A DNA stretch of 21,258 bases from SIG480 sp045533555 (GTDB lineage Bacteria > Bacillota > Clostridia > Oscillospirales > JAAYXM01): positions 1 to 21,258 of the forward strand of contig JAZSHZ010000043.1 of the NCBI GenBank assembly GCA_045533555.1, read 5' to 3'. Of the stretch, positions 1-7,375 are shown piece by piece. Made by a program: the position numbers and the translations under genes. The notes below the pieces were generated by a model. The model did not search any database, was not told the origin of the DNA, and was given only the letters and a program-made list of their open reading frames with translations. Within the stretch, counting starts at the first letter, position 1; every line of letters begins with the position of its first letter.

Positions 1-410
1 AATATAAAGGTGAATATAACGGCGCGAAGGTATATGATGACTATGCCCACCACCCGAGCGAGATCGTCACGACTCTCAATGCAGTAAGGCGCGCAAATGA
101 CGGAAGAATAATATGTATTTTCCAACCGCATACCTACACGAGAACCGCCGCACTGAAGGATGATTTTGCAAAAGCACTGTCGCTTGCAGATAAAGTCATT
201 CTTTCGGATATCTTTGCCGCGCGTGAAAAGAACACAATTGGAATAGATTCCTCCGCAATAGGAAACCAAATGTCCAATGCTGTCTGCATAAGCGGGTTTG
301 AAAATATCGTCGAAGAACTTGTGAAGACCGTGAAGGAAGATGATTTTGTCCTGACTATGGGCGCGGGAGATATATATAAAGTCGCGGAAAGGCTTTGCGA
401 CAGAAAATAA
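1..410 (+). CDS. murC: UDP-N-acetylmuramate--L-alanine ligase, C-terminal part (5' end outside window)
   Basis: MurC adds L-alanine to UDP-MurNAc in the cytoplasm, the first amino-acid step of peptidoglycan stem-peptide synthesis. Only the C-terminal domain of about 135 residues is in view; complete codons begin at position 3 and TAA lies at 408-410. What can be seen is the Mur ligase C-terminal signature DDYAHHPSE near the left edge, followed by FQPHTYTRT, then SDIFAAREKN and the terminal MGAGDIYKVAE segment, all characteristic of MurC rather than MurD, MurE or MurF. The catalytic ATP-binding centre would be upstream of the window. There is no terminator before the next gene, which starts 18 bases later on the same strand, so the CPBP protease gene may be co-transcribed. 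The identification is confident; the gene is partial only because of the window edge. Confidence 0.95.
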   Translation, partial: YKGEYNGAKVYDDYAHHPSEIVTTLNAVRRANDGRIICIFQPHTYTRTAALKDDFAKALSLADKVILSDIFAAREKNTIGIDSSAIGNQMSNAVCISGFENIVEELVKTVKEDDFVLTMGAGDIYKVAERLCDRK

Positions 411-427
411 AAAACGGGTGATTTTGG

Positions 428-1231
428 GTGAAAGAAAAATTTATAAGCTTTTTATATGCCGTTGATTGCTATCTGCTCTATTTGCTTTCCGGTGTCGCGG
501 CATCGGCGGGCGTAGTCGCGTTTTTCAGCGCAAAAGCGGCATCGGAATACGGAAGCCTCGGAGCACCGATGGATTCAAACGACTTCGTTGATTATATTTC
601 GGATTTTATGACGGGAAAATCTTCGGTAGTTCTTCTTGTCTCGTTTGCGATTATCCTGCTTGTCGCATTGATCGGATTTGCGGTCTGCAGAAAAAATATC
701 GCATCGTATACAGGGCTGAAGTATGCAAGACCGATGAGCATCATAGGCGCGCTTGTCGCAGGTGTTGCACTCAACTTCATAAGCTATGGGATAATGCCGC
801 AGACAACGCAGAACGAAGAAGTTTTCGGGGTTATCCTCGTCTTGTGTGTCGTTCTTGCCCCGTTTATCGAGGAGCTTGTTTTTCGCGGAATACTTCTCAA
901 AATGTTTGGCAGATCATGCGGGATAATTTTTTCTGCAATAATAACCTCGGCGCTTTTTGCGATTTCCCACGGTGACCCATTGCAGATGCTCTATTCCTTC
1001 GTTCTTGGGCTTATCCTTGCGCTCATCCGTGTTTGCAGCACAAGTCTCTGGAGCGCCGTCGCGTTGCATCTTGCGTTTAATGTAACGGGCGCGTTTGCGA
1101 TGCTCTCAAATCCCTCGTTTTCGACAAAAGGTTTTGTTTTGCTCGCTGTTGCGTCGGTGATGTCTGTGATTGTCGCGTGCAGCGGCGGAAGAAAAAAACG
1201 CAAGGAGAAAAAAGAAAATGAAGCTCAGTGA
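428..1231 (+). CDS. CPBP family intramembrane glutamic endopeptidase
   Basis: This is a 267-residue polytopic membrane protein with the full CPBP (Abi/CAAX protease-like) motif set: EELVFRG at about residues 148-154 (E148, E149, R153), FAISH with F177 and H181, and HLAFN with H214 and N218. These residues form the active site in the Rce1-type family. Hydrophobic segments lie near residues 12-35, 67-87, 105-122, 132-146, 160-180 and 185-215, with another near the C-terminus ahead of a lysine- and glutamate-rich tail. The start is GTG at 428; no ATG fits the N-terminus better and the upstream Shine-Dalgarno is weak. Family roles include prenyl-protein processing, bacteriocin self-immunity and export-related proteolysis; the substrate here cannot be told. 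It follows murC closely and its last 14 bases overlap the next gene, which suggests translational coupling. Confidence 0.88.
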   Translation: MKEKFISFLYAVDCYLLYLLSGVAASAGVVAFFSAKAASEYGSLGAPMDSNDFVDYISDFMTGKSSVVLLVSFAIILLVALIGFAVCRKNIASYTGLKYARPMSIIGALVAGVALNFISYGIMPQTTQNEEVFGVILVLCVVLAPFIEELVFRGILLKMFGRSCGIIFSAIITSALFAISHGDPLQMLYSFVLGLILALIRVCSTSLWSAVALHLAFNVTGAFAMLSNPSFSTKGFVLLAVASVMSVIVACSGGRKKRKEKKENEAQ

Positions 1232-2408
1232 TATGAAGAGCATTCTCGGAATGGAAAGCATTCCCGAATGCTTTGAGGATATTTATAAAGAAATTGAAGA
1301 TTCGTGGAGAGAAAGAGCTGAGCTCATTTTATCGGAAAGCTATATAAAAGGAATCCTCACCGATGCAACAGCGCTCCTGCCATATATGGAAACCGTGCTT
1401 TCGGCAGCGGAGGAAATAAGGAAAAACGAGGCTATGTGCCTTCTTATATGTATTCTCGAAAAATGGGTAACACAGGGCGGAAGCGCATATGACCCTGCCT
1501 ACACAGCGCCTGTCGGAACGGGGCTTGCATATGATTTCCTTCATTTGTTTGCAGCAATTCCGACAATGCCTGATACTCTTGCTTTTCTCCGCGGTCGCAA
1601 TGTCCCCGAGGATATTGTCGCGGCAACAATGCAGGAATATGATATGTGTTTTGAAATGTGCCGCATAAACATAGGAAGAATTGCATTTGATAAAGGTCGC
1701 CTTGCGTGGATTGGTCATGTAATTAAAAAGAATCTTGTTTGGGTAGGGCGATTCCGTTTTGAGCTTCCTGTAAACCGTGTTGAAGCGGTGAGAGCATATA
1801 GGAATAAAAACGGAGATATAGCGCTTTTTGCGGACGGTATGCAGCTTCACAGAAGCGGCAGAATTCTCGGTTCTGTCGGATGTCAAGATGAGGAAGGAAG
1901 CTTCGTTGCGGAGCTTTGCGAAACTGAGGCAGAAATAATAGGTTATCAGATAATTGATGGTGAGGTTGCAAAAGAGAAAACAGCTTTGCCTAAATCCGAA
2001 TGGGAGCTCTGCCTGAAGCGCGGAGACCCTGTTCTTGCGATACTTATCCCGAGAAACGGAGCTTTTGACAAGGAAACGGTTGAAGCTTCTTATGACCGTA
2101 TGCGTGAGCTTATGAAAACATTGTTTCCGGATATGCCATATAAAGCATTCCATTGCAGAACATGGATGCTTTCGCGTGATTTGAGAAAAGTCCTGAAACC
2201 GGAATCGAATATTCTTTCATTCCAGAATAAATTCATTCATTACCCGACTTGCAGTTTGGGTGAGTGGGTCTTCGGTTGCGTTTTTCCCGGTGAAGGTGGA
2301 ATCAAGGATCTCGAAAACCTTTCTGAAGAAACAAGTCTCCAGCGCAATATAAAAGAATTCTATAAAAACGGAAACTACATCTACGACGATTGCGGTTTCT
2401 TCTTTTAA
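1218..2408 (+). CDS. Two-domain GNAT-like acyltransferase (DUF5596/GNAT_C type), putative
   Basis: The product is a soluble protein of 396 residues. The start chosen is ATG at 1218, preceded by an AAGGAGAAAA ribosome site at about 1201-1210; an upstream in-frame TTG at 1170 would lie deep inside the protease gene. The overall pattern resembles Firmicutes proteins with an N-terminal alpha-helical acyltransferase-associated domain (about residues 1-125) and a GNAT-like C-terminal domain (about 130-390). A region rich in beta strands around WVGRFRFELP and a later WMLSRDLRKVL then SNILSFQNKF segment match my memory of that family. No acyl acceptor can be assigned. The gene overlaps the CPBP protease gene by 14 bases, so the two are likely co-expressed, and a hairpin follows the stop. 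The family call is by recall only. Confidence 0.6.
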   Translation: MKLSDMKSILGMESIPECFEDIYKEIEDSWRERAELILSESYIKGILTDATALLPYMETVLSAAEEIRKNEAMCLLICILEKWVTQGGSAYDPAYTAPVGTGLAYDFLHLFAAIPTMPDTLAFLRGRNVPEDIVAATMQEYDMCFEMCRINIGRIAFDKGRLAWIGHVIKKNLVWVGRFRFELPVNRVEAVRAYRNKNGDIALFADGMQLHRSGRILGSVGCQDEEGSFVAELCETEAEIIGYQIIDGEVAKEKTALPKSEWELCLKRGDPVLAILIPRNGAFDKETVEASYDRMRELMKTLFPDMPYKAFHCRTWMLSRDLRKVLKPESNILSFQNKFIHYPTCSLGEWVFGCVFPGEGGIKDLENLSEETSLQRNIKEFYKNGNYIYDDCGFFF

Positions 2409-2414
2409 AAATAA

Positions 2415-2453
2415 TTCCCCAAGCGGACGGATTCGTTATGTCTGCTTGGGGAA
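2415..2453 (+). terminator. Stem-loop after the acyltransferase gene, likely terminator
   Basis: A 14-bp stem (2415-2428 with 2440-2453, one G-U pair, TTCCCCAAGC facing GCTTGGGGAA) encloses an 11-base loop just after the stop codon at 2408. The stem is strong but the run that follows (GTTTGTCC) is a poor U tract, so termination may be partial. It separates the murC-protease-acyltransferase group from the serine hydrolase. Confidence 0.6.
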
Positions 2454-2487
2454 GTTTGTCCAAAAATGTCAAAAAGGAGATAGGGGC

Positions 2488-3669
2488 ATGAATTTTGATA
2501 AGCTTAAAAATCTTATGGACCATTTTGTGGAAGAAAACTACGCACCGGGGAATACCATTAAAGTATACCTGGGCAAGAATAAGGTTTTTGATTATTCCTG
2601 CGGATATTCTGATGTAAACAAAAAAGTCGTGATGACGGGAGATGAATATTTCAATTTATATTCGTGCTCAAAAATAACAACTGTAACAGCGGCTTTGCAG
2701 CTCGTTGAAAAGGGGATAATCTTGCTTAATGACCCGCTCAGTGAATATATTCCTGAATTCAGGGATATGTATATAAAAACAGAGAATGGTGACGTTGTTA
2801 AAGCGACCAAAGATATAAAAATCCTGAATCTTTTCAATATGACAGCCGGTTTTACATATGACATGAATACGGACGGAATAAACAAGGCGCGGGAAATAAC
2901 GAATGGAAAAATGGATACAGACAAGGTTGTGCGATGCATTGCAAGTGATCCTCTTGCTTTTGAACCGGGTGAAAAATTCAATTACAGCATATGCCACGAT
3001 GTTCTTGCAGGATTGGTTTCGATTGTAACGGGGCAAAAATTCAGAGATTATGTAAAGCAAAATATATTTGATCTGTTGGAGATGCATTCCTGCACATATC
3101 ATCTTGATCCGAAAGTCGAAAAGAATATGGCGGCGCAATATAGGTTTGTTCCCGAGCGCAGTGATACGCAGCTTGATATTGTGAACGCTCAGGGATATGG
3201 AAACGATAAAAAGGGAACCAACGTGGATGTCGGAATCAAGAATGCGCATATTTTAGGCGATGAATATGATAGCGGTGGTGCAGGAATTATTTCGAATGTG
3301 TCAGATTATGTAAAGCTTGCGGCAGCTTTGGCCAATTATGGTCAAGGGATTACAGGTGAGAGAATTTTATCGGCTTCGTCAGTTGATTTGATGCGAACAA
3401 ATACTCTTGATGAAAAGCAGATAAAAACATTCAACTGGAAACAGCTTGAGGGCTATGGCTATGGACTTGGTGTGCGAACAATGACAGACCGTGCAAAAGG
3501 CGGCTCACTCAGTAATATAGGTGAGTTTGGCTGGGGCGGAGCTGCAGGCGCGTCGGTTTTTATAGATCCTCAGATTGGCTTGGCGGCAGTTTATGCAAAG
3601 CATACATTAAACCCGAGAGAAGAGTATTATCAGCCAAGGATAAGAAATGTCCTGTATTCGTGCTTGTGA
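2488..3669 (+). CDS. Serine hydrolase, class C beta-lactamase / penicillin-binding protein-like fold
   Basis: The 393-residue product belongs to the beta-lactamase-related (PF00144-type) serine hydrolases. The nucleophile motif SCSK (S59-x-x-K62) follows FNLY, and the second motif is FNYSICHD with Tyr166, in the position of the class C Tyr. The third region reads GWGGAAGASVFIDPQ near residue 350, where a KTG-like motif would stand. There is no signal peptide or membrane segment, so it is probably cytoplasmic, unlike true beta-lactamases; esterase or D-aminopeptidase-type activity is more plausible. The start is ATG at 2488 behind AAGGAGA (2473-2480). It is flanked by a hairpin upstream and by a metallophosphoesterase gene 122 bases downstream on the same strand. 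The substrate is unknown, and antibiotic resistance should not be inferred. Confidence 0.85.
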   Translation: MNFDKLKNLMDHFVEENYAPGNTIKVYLGKNKVFDYSCGYSDVNKKVVMTGDEYFNLYSCSKITTVTAALQLVEKGIILLNDPLSEYIPEFRDMYIKTENGDVVKATKDIKILNLFNMTAGFTYDMNTDGINKAREITNGKMDTDKVVRCIASDPLAFEPGEKFNYSICHDVLAGLVSIVTGQKFRDYVKQNIFDLLEMHSCTYHLDPKVEKNMAAQYRFVPERSDTQLDIVNAQGYGNDKKGTNVDVGIKNAHILGDEYDSGGAGIISNVSDYVKLAAALANYGQGITGERILSASSVDLMRTNTLDEKQIKTFNWKQLEGYGYGLGVRTMTDRAKGGSLSNIGEFGWGGAAGASVFIDPQIGLAAVYAKHTLNPREEYYQPRIRNVLYSCL

Positions 3670-3791
3670 TGCTGCTTTGCCGCCATATGGATTGCGCGGT
3701 GTTTATATAAAGACTGTATGCCGGTAAGGATGCTTGTTTGATGTTTGCGTTCAGTTGAAAAAGTTTGTTGATTCAGTTTAGGAGAATTAAT

Positions 3792-4487
3792 ATGAATATT
3801 TATGTCAGTGGAGATCCTCACGGTGAGCGTGGGCGTATCTGCGAATTGGATGAGATGCTGAAAAGCGGCGATGTGATTATTTTTGCAGGTGATTTTGGAT
3901 ATTTGTTTATGGATGATTGTCGGGAAAAATGCTTTTTGGACGATTTGGAAGCAAGGCCGTATACCATTCTTTTTGTCGATGGGAACCACGAGAACTTCCC
4001 TGCAATATACTCATATCCGGAAGAGGAATGGAATGGAGGGAGAATTCATCGAATAAGGAAAAACATAATTCATCTGTGCAGAGGCCAGGTGTTTGAGATT
4101 AATGGAATAAAACTGTTTACATTCGGTGGGGGATATAGCCTGGATAAAGAAAGCAGAGTTGAGGGAAGAACGTGGTGGCCTGAGGAAATGCCGACTTTGG
4201 AAGAGTATGACGAAGGAAAAGTCAATTTAGAAAAGCATAATTGGGAAGTGGATTATATTATAACTCACACCTTGAATTATAAATCAATTCAAGTTATGGG
4301 ATCGATGGATAAATATAGTGAAATTAAGCCGATTTGTTCAGATGAAGCACCTTTGAATTTTTATCTGGAGGATATCAGGGAACTTGTAAAGTATAAAGAA
4401 TGGTTCTTTGGCCATTTCCATAAGGATAAAAGAATTGATTACACCCGTCAGAGAGCGTTGTGGTTTGATGTCGTAAAAATATATTAG
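3792..4487 (+). CDS. Calcineurin-like metallophosphoesterase
   Basis: A 231-residue soluble protein with all five metallophosphoesterase motifs in order: D8-P-H10-G, GDFGY with D34, GNHEN with N65 and H66, ITHT with H159, and GHFH with H208 and H210. These coordinate the dinuclear metal centre of the family (PF00149-type). The middle insert GGGYSLDKESR followed by WWPEE is typical of a subgroup often seen in Firmicutes and phage genomes. The start is ATG at 3792, behind GGAGA at 3781-3785. Substrate class (phosphoprotein, nucleotide or nucleic acid) cannot be read from the sequence. The 122 bases before it and 149 bases after it hold no clear terminator. Codon use is more AT-rich than in murC or the purine genes, which may mean a different history, but this is only an impression. 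Confidence 0.9.
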   Translation: MNIYVSGDPHGERGRICELDEMLKSGDVIIFAGDFGYLFMDDCREKCFLDDLEARPYTILFVDGNHENFPAIYSYPEEEWNGGRIHRIRKNIIHLCRGQVFEINGIKLFTFGGGYSLDKESRVEGRTWWPEEMPTLEEYDEGKVNLEKHNWEVDYIITHTLNYKSIQVMGSMDKYSEIKPICSDEAPLNFYLEDIRELVKYKEWFFGHFHKDKRIDYTRQRALWFDVVKIY

Positions 4488-4636
4488 TCTTTAATTTAAG
4501 GCTTGACGCAAACTGCTGAGCAATATCAATGCTTATCAAATTGAAGTGCAATGTTTTGATTGCAATGCATCAAAATGGAAAAGTAATAGTTTGATTTTTG
4601 TTATGAGTTAAATGATGCCGAAAGGGAATATGGGAA

Positions 4637-5071
4637 GTGAAAAAATATTTACTTGCCTCAGATTATGACGGTACACTTTATCGACAAGGCAAAATAGCTG
4701 AAGAAACAATTCGGGCAATAAATAACTTCCGTCAATTGGGAAATTTGTTTGCGGTAGTTACCGGCAGAGATTATGCAGGAAGTTTTGAGCTTTTTAAAAG
4801 TGAACAGCAGCTTCCTTTTGATTTTGTTATAGCAAGTAATGGTGCAATAGCTTACGATAAAGACGGAAATATTCATTTTGCGGAAAAAATAAGGAGAGAA
4901 AAGTCTTCGGGAGAAGATTCAAAACAATGCATGTATTGACGTTACTGCTCTCGGCGTTGATAAAGCCACGGGTGTTGCCCGACTTGCGGATAATCTGGGA
5001 ATTGCCCGCGAAAACATCCGGATGGTCGGGGATAATTTTAATGATATCCCGCTGAATAAAAATCTTTGCCC
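4637..5071 (+). pseudogene. HAD-IIB (Cof-like) phosphatase remnant with deleted cap domain
   Basis: An open frame from GTG 4637 (AAAGGG site at 4621-4626) to TGA 4939 encodes 100 residues that start like a complete HAD phosphatase: DYDGT (D9, D11), FAVVTGR with T42, and VIASNGA. Just after AEKI (about residue 86) the family similarity ends. In another frame, from about 4900 to 5065, lie the family's last motifs: CIDVTALGVDKATG with the motif III lysine at 4962-4964, then MVGDNFNDIPL with motif IV aspartates at 5031-5045. Full members are about 260-280 residues, so roughly 110-130 codons, the whole cap domain, have been lost together with a frameshift. The C-terminal end is also cut short by the terminator at 5072. 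The two pieces are collinear and in order, which indicates one broken gene, not two genes. A non-functional product is the likeliest outcome. Confidence 0.85.
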
Positions 5072-5111
5072 AAAAATGAAAACCTCGGAATTTTCCGAGG
5101 TTTTCATTTTT
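5072..5111. terminator. Bidirectional intrinsic terminator between convergent genes
   Basis: A perfect 18-bp inverted repeat (5072-5089 with 5094-5111, core CCTCGGA / TCCGAGG, loop ATTT) has an A-rich left flank and a T-rich right flank, so it would terminate transcripts from both sides. It lies between the plus-strand HAD remnant and the minus-strand dehydrogenase gene, whose stop codon is at 5120. Confidence 0.93.
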
Positions 5112-5119
5112 TTGAGTAA

Positions 5120-6358
5120 TCAGAAATTTTGCAATAAGTATTTCTCTGCTTCGGCGCACCAGAGTCCGTTGTTTTCTTTCACAAGTTTGTCAAGAACCTT
5201 GAATCTTTCGTCAGTCTCACCGAGCTTTTCAAATTCGGTAAGTGCGGTGAGCGGCAAATCAATATGTGTGTAGATCAGTTTCTTTCCGCCGGGGATCTTG
5301 GGGAGATTTACCGTTGTGTCAATTGCAACGTCAATGCCACCGATGTGCGTTATCATAACGGACGGATCGAGTCGCTTTTCACCTATGAGGTTAACGATGT
5401 CTATCATATCTCCAAGTGTGCTTCCGCTTGTTCCGCTGACGTGATGCTGAGCATAGTGAACATTATAGAAATTAAAGTTAGCGCTGAAGTTTTTATCAAG
5501 CGGTCCCGCAAAGAAGTTAAGGCATCCGTCAAATGCCAGAATGGAATCACCAAGCTCCACAACTGCGGGGACGGGAGTATATACAAATACATCGTCAAAC
5601 CCTGTTCCGCCGGAAAACTCCATAATCTCATTCTTATCGGATGTCGCCGAAAAAATGAGCTCGATTCCATCCTCTTTTGCCTTTTCTGCAGAGAAGATGG
5701 ATGCGGCGCGGTCAAGTCTTGTGCGGTCAAGGTCTGTTACCACAACCATGGAAGGCTTGACGTTTCCGTGAAGGGCAATATCAATGGCGACAAGTCCCAT
5801 AGGTCCGCAGCCTGCAAGAATCGCAACCTTTCCGCCGGGCTTTATGCCTGCGACGGGGTTGAGGTCTTCGTCAAGATGCAAGCTTTGTTTATAGCCTCTT
5901 ATAACGCAGGATGCAGGCTCGATAAGAGAACCGTTGAAATAGGAATCACTGTTTAATTTGATTAAGAAATCGTTATCGAGAATATGCTCGTAAACGATGG
6001 AGTAAGTCGAAACACCGCCGATATCCTCGAAGGTATATCCGACTGTCTCATATCCGCCGAGATATGAAAGAACAGGCGGCATAACAACCTTATCACCAAC
6101 CGAAAATTTATCTTTCCATTTGTCACCGACTTCGACAACCTCCGCGCAAAATTCGTGACCGAGTATTACGGGTTTTTCTGCAACGTTATCTGGAACTCTT
6201 ATGTGATTTTTGCCCTGCATAATCGTTTTGTGTGTGGACATACAGACACTGTCCGAGATTATTTTGATCAGAATTTCACCTGATGTAATCGGGCGAAGCT
6301 CAAATTCTTCGAGTCTCGCATCATTTGCTCCGTAAAGACGGACTGCTCTTGTTTTCAT
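5120..6358 (-). CDS. Zinc-dependent medium-chain dehydrogenase, L-sorbose-1-phosphate reductase-like
   Basis: The 412-residue product belongs to the medium-chain alcohol dehydrogenase superfamily. The N-terminal catalytic domain carries DSVCMS with catalytic-zinc Cys39 and GHEF with His68 and Glu69. The usual structural-zinc four-cysteine lobe is absent. A Rossmann motif (LAGCGPMG, about residue 180) marks the NAD(P) domain, followed by VVVTDLDRTRLDRA, where the Asp after the second strand favours NAD(H). The opening residues MKTRAVRLYGANDARLEEFE resemble SorE-type L-sorbose-1-phosphate reductases, which interconvert ketose and hexitol phosphates; this assignment is by recall. It lies 9 bases downstream of the aldolase gene, with AAGGTGATAAT before its ATG, so both form one operon ending at the bidirectional terminator. 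The exact sugar phosphate is unknown. Confidence 0.8.
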   Translation of the reverse strand: MKTRAVRLYGANDARLEEFELRPITSGEILIKIISDSVCMSTHKTIMQGKNHIRVPDNVAEKPVILGHEFCAEVVEVGDKWKDKFSVGDKVVMPPVLSYLGGYETVGYTFEDIGGVSTYSIVYEHILDNDFLIKLNSDSYFNGSLIEPASCVIRGYKQSLHLDEDLNPVAGIKPGGKVAILAGCGPMGLVAIDIALHGNVKPSMVVVTDLDRTRLDRAASIFSAEKAKEDGIELIFSATSDKNEIMEFSGGTGFDDVFVYTPVPAVVELGDSILAFDGCLNFFAGPLDKNFSANFNFYNVHYAQHHVSGTSGSTLGDMIDIVNLIGEKRLDPSVMITHIGGIDVAIDTTVNLPKIPGGKKLIYTHIDLPLTALTEFEKLGETDERFKVLDKLVKENNGLWCAEAEKYLLQNF

Positions 6359-6367
6359 ATTATCACC

Positions 6368-7243
6368 TTATATCCTTCCTGCGCTGCCGAATGTTCTGAG
6401 CTTCTCTCGGATGACTTCCTTCATCATCTTTATAGCATCCTCATAAACAAGGAAAGGCCACGTTGACGGATTTGTCATAGTGTTAAGATAATTCTTGAGT
6501 CCCTGATTGAGAGCATAAAGAACGTCGGAATAAATATTGATTTTTGTGATTCCGTGTTGAATTGCATTTTGTATCTGGTCGTTTGGCGTTCCGCTTCCGC
6601 CGTGAAGAACAAGCGGACGGTCGCATATGGCAGTTATTTCATCGAGTCTGTCGATTCTGAGCTCGGGTGTCTTCTGATATACTCCGTGTGCCGTGCCGAT
6701 AGCAACGGCAAGTGCATCGACGTCCGTGATCTCCACGAATTTTGAAACTTCCTCGGGAACTGTAAGGCTTTCACCGGGGTCGGTGTCTGTTCCTGTTTCG
6801 CTGATGCTTCCGACGCTTGCATTGCCGACGTGCCCGAGTTCTGCCTCGACGGTGATGCCTTTCTTGTGGGCGTATTCGGTGACAATAGCGGTGTTCCTTG
6901 CGTTTTCTTCAAAAGGAAGAACAGAACCGTCATACATAACGGAGCTGTATCCGTTGTCGCATCCGTATTTTATAAAGTCAATGTCTGTTGCGTGGTCCAT
7001 ATGAAGGCAGATGGGGATCTTAAAATATTCCGAAGCGCCTTTGACCATTGAGGAGAGAAGCTGAAGATTTCGCCCCTCCGTATCTACTCCCAGCGTCATG
7101 AGAAGAGCAGGGGATTTTTCTTCCTCGCAGGTTTCCAGAACTGCCTTCATCATTTCATAATTGCTTATATCAAATGCAGGAATTGCGTAATGATTTTTCT
7201 TTGCATCCGCAAGCATTTCTTTCATGGTAACCAACATATTCAT
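6368..7243 (-). CDS. Class II ketose-bisphosphate aldolase (FbaA/GatY/KbaY family)
   Basis: This 291-residue enzyme is a zinc-dependent class II aldolase that cleaves ketose 1,6-bisphosphates (fructose, tagatose or a related sugar) to dihydroxyacetone phosphate and an aldehyde. Visible metal and catalytic features are LHMDHATD (the catalytic Asp and first Zn His), EAELGHVG, IGTAHGVY (Zn His) and LHGGSGTPND (Zn His and phosphate loop). The length is close to GatY/KbaY (about 285). The start is ATG at 7243-7241, with an AAAGGAGC site (7252-7245). It is the first gene of a two-gene minus-strand operon with the SorE-like dehydrogenase, under a promoter that overlaps an inverted repeat next to a divergent SorC-type regulator. 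A catabolic role in ketose or hexitol use fits this context better than housekeeping glycolysis, but the substrate cannot be proven here. Confidence 0.88.
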   Translation of the reverse strand: MNMLVTMKEMLADAKKNHYAIPAFDISNYEMMKAVLETCEEEKSPALLMTLGVDTEGRNLQLLSSMVKGASEYFKIPICLHMDHATDIDFIKYGCDNGYSSVMYDGSVLPFEENARNTAIVTEYAHKKGITVEAELGHVGNASVGSISETGTDTDPGESLTVPEEVSKFVEITDVDALAVAIGTAHGVYQKTPELRIDRLDEITAICDRPLVLHGGSGTPNDQIQNAIQHGITKINIYSDVLYALNQGLKNYLNTMTNPSTWPFLVYEDAIKMMKEVIREKLRTFGSAGRI

Positions 7244-7269
7244 CGCTCCTTTGTTTGAATGATATGTTG

Positions 7270-7298
7270 ATTATAACACGGTGGTTAACATTCGTCAA
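7270..7298 (-). promoter_or_regulatory. Sigma-A type promoter for aldolase-dehydrogenase operon
   Basis: On the minus strand, TTGACG (7298-7293) and a perfect TATAAT (7275-7270) are separated by exactly 17 bases. Transcription would begin near 7263, about 20 bases before the aldolase start. One arm of the inverted repeat (7283-7292) sits inside the spacer, so a bound regulator would block RNA polymerase. Confidence 0.85.
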
Positions 7299-7313
7299 TT
7301 ACAAATGTTAACC
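7283..7313. promoter_or_regulatory. Palindromic operator, probable site of the SorC-family regulator
   Basis: A perfect 10+10 inverted repeat, GGTTAACATT (7283-7292) and AATGTTAACC (7304-7313), has an 11-base centre. The arms are 21 bp apart, two helical turns, as suits a dimer or tetramer. One arm lies between the -35 and -10 of the minus-strand promoter; the other directly abuts the -35 of the plus-strand regulator promoter. Binding by the adjacent SorC-like protein is inferred from position. Confidence 0.8.
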
Positions 7314-7314
7314 G

Positions 7315-7343
7315 TTGACTTGCGTTTTTTCGGATGATATAAT
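7315..7343 (+). promoter_or_regulatory. Sigma-A type promoter for the SorC-family regulator
   Basis: TTGACT (7315-7320) and a perfect TATAAT (7338-7343) are separated by 17 bases. The start of transcription would be near 7350, leaving a short leader before the GTG start. The -35 begins two bases after the operator's right arm, which points to autoregulation. Confidence 0.85.
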
Positions 7344-7375
7344 GAAGTTGTAAAAATCAGACAGAGGTGTTTGGT

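Noticed and set aside
1170..1217. An upstream TTG start for the acyltransferase gene
   Set aside because: It would add 16 very basic residues from inside the protease gene and lacks a Shine-Dalgarno, whereas ATG 1218 has one.
1329..2153. A 274-codon open frame on the minus strand inside the acyltransferase gene
   Set aside because: It is antisense to a well-supported gene with its own ribosome site, has a Cys/His/Arg-rich composition unlike a real protein, and lacks a plausible start signal.
2488..3669. Reading the serine hydrolase as an antibiotic-resistance beta-lactamase
   Set aside because: There is no signal peptide and no KTG motif, and the Tyr motif reads YSI, which fits esterase or peptidase relatives of the fold better.
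4554..4575. A TTTTGAT / ATCAAAA inverted repeat in the gap between the phosphoesterase gene and the HAD remnant
   Set aside because: The seven-base A-T-rich arms are expected by chance in AT-rich DNA, and there is no second copy in the window. I see nothing else definite in 4488-4636.
5264..5956. A 230-codon plus-strand frame inside the dehydrogenase gene
   Set aside because: It is antisense to the zinc dehydrogenase, with no recognisable motif and no ribosome site.
7367..7375. GTG at 7367 as the start of the SorC-family regulator
   Set aside because: The AGAGG ribosome site overlaps this codon; GTG 7376 gives normal spacing, though only three residues are at stake.
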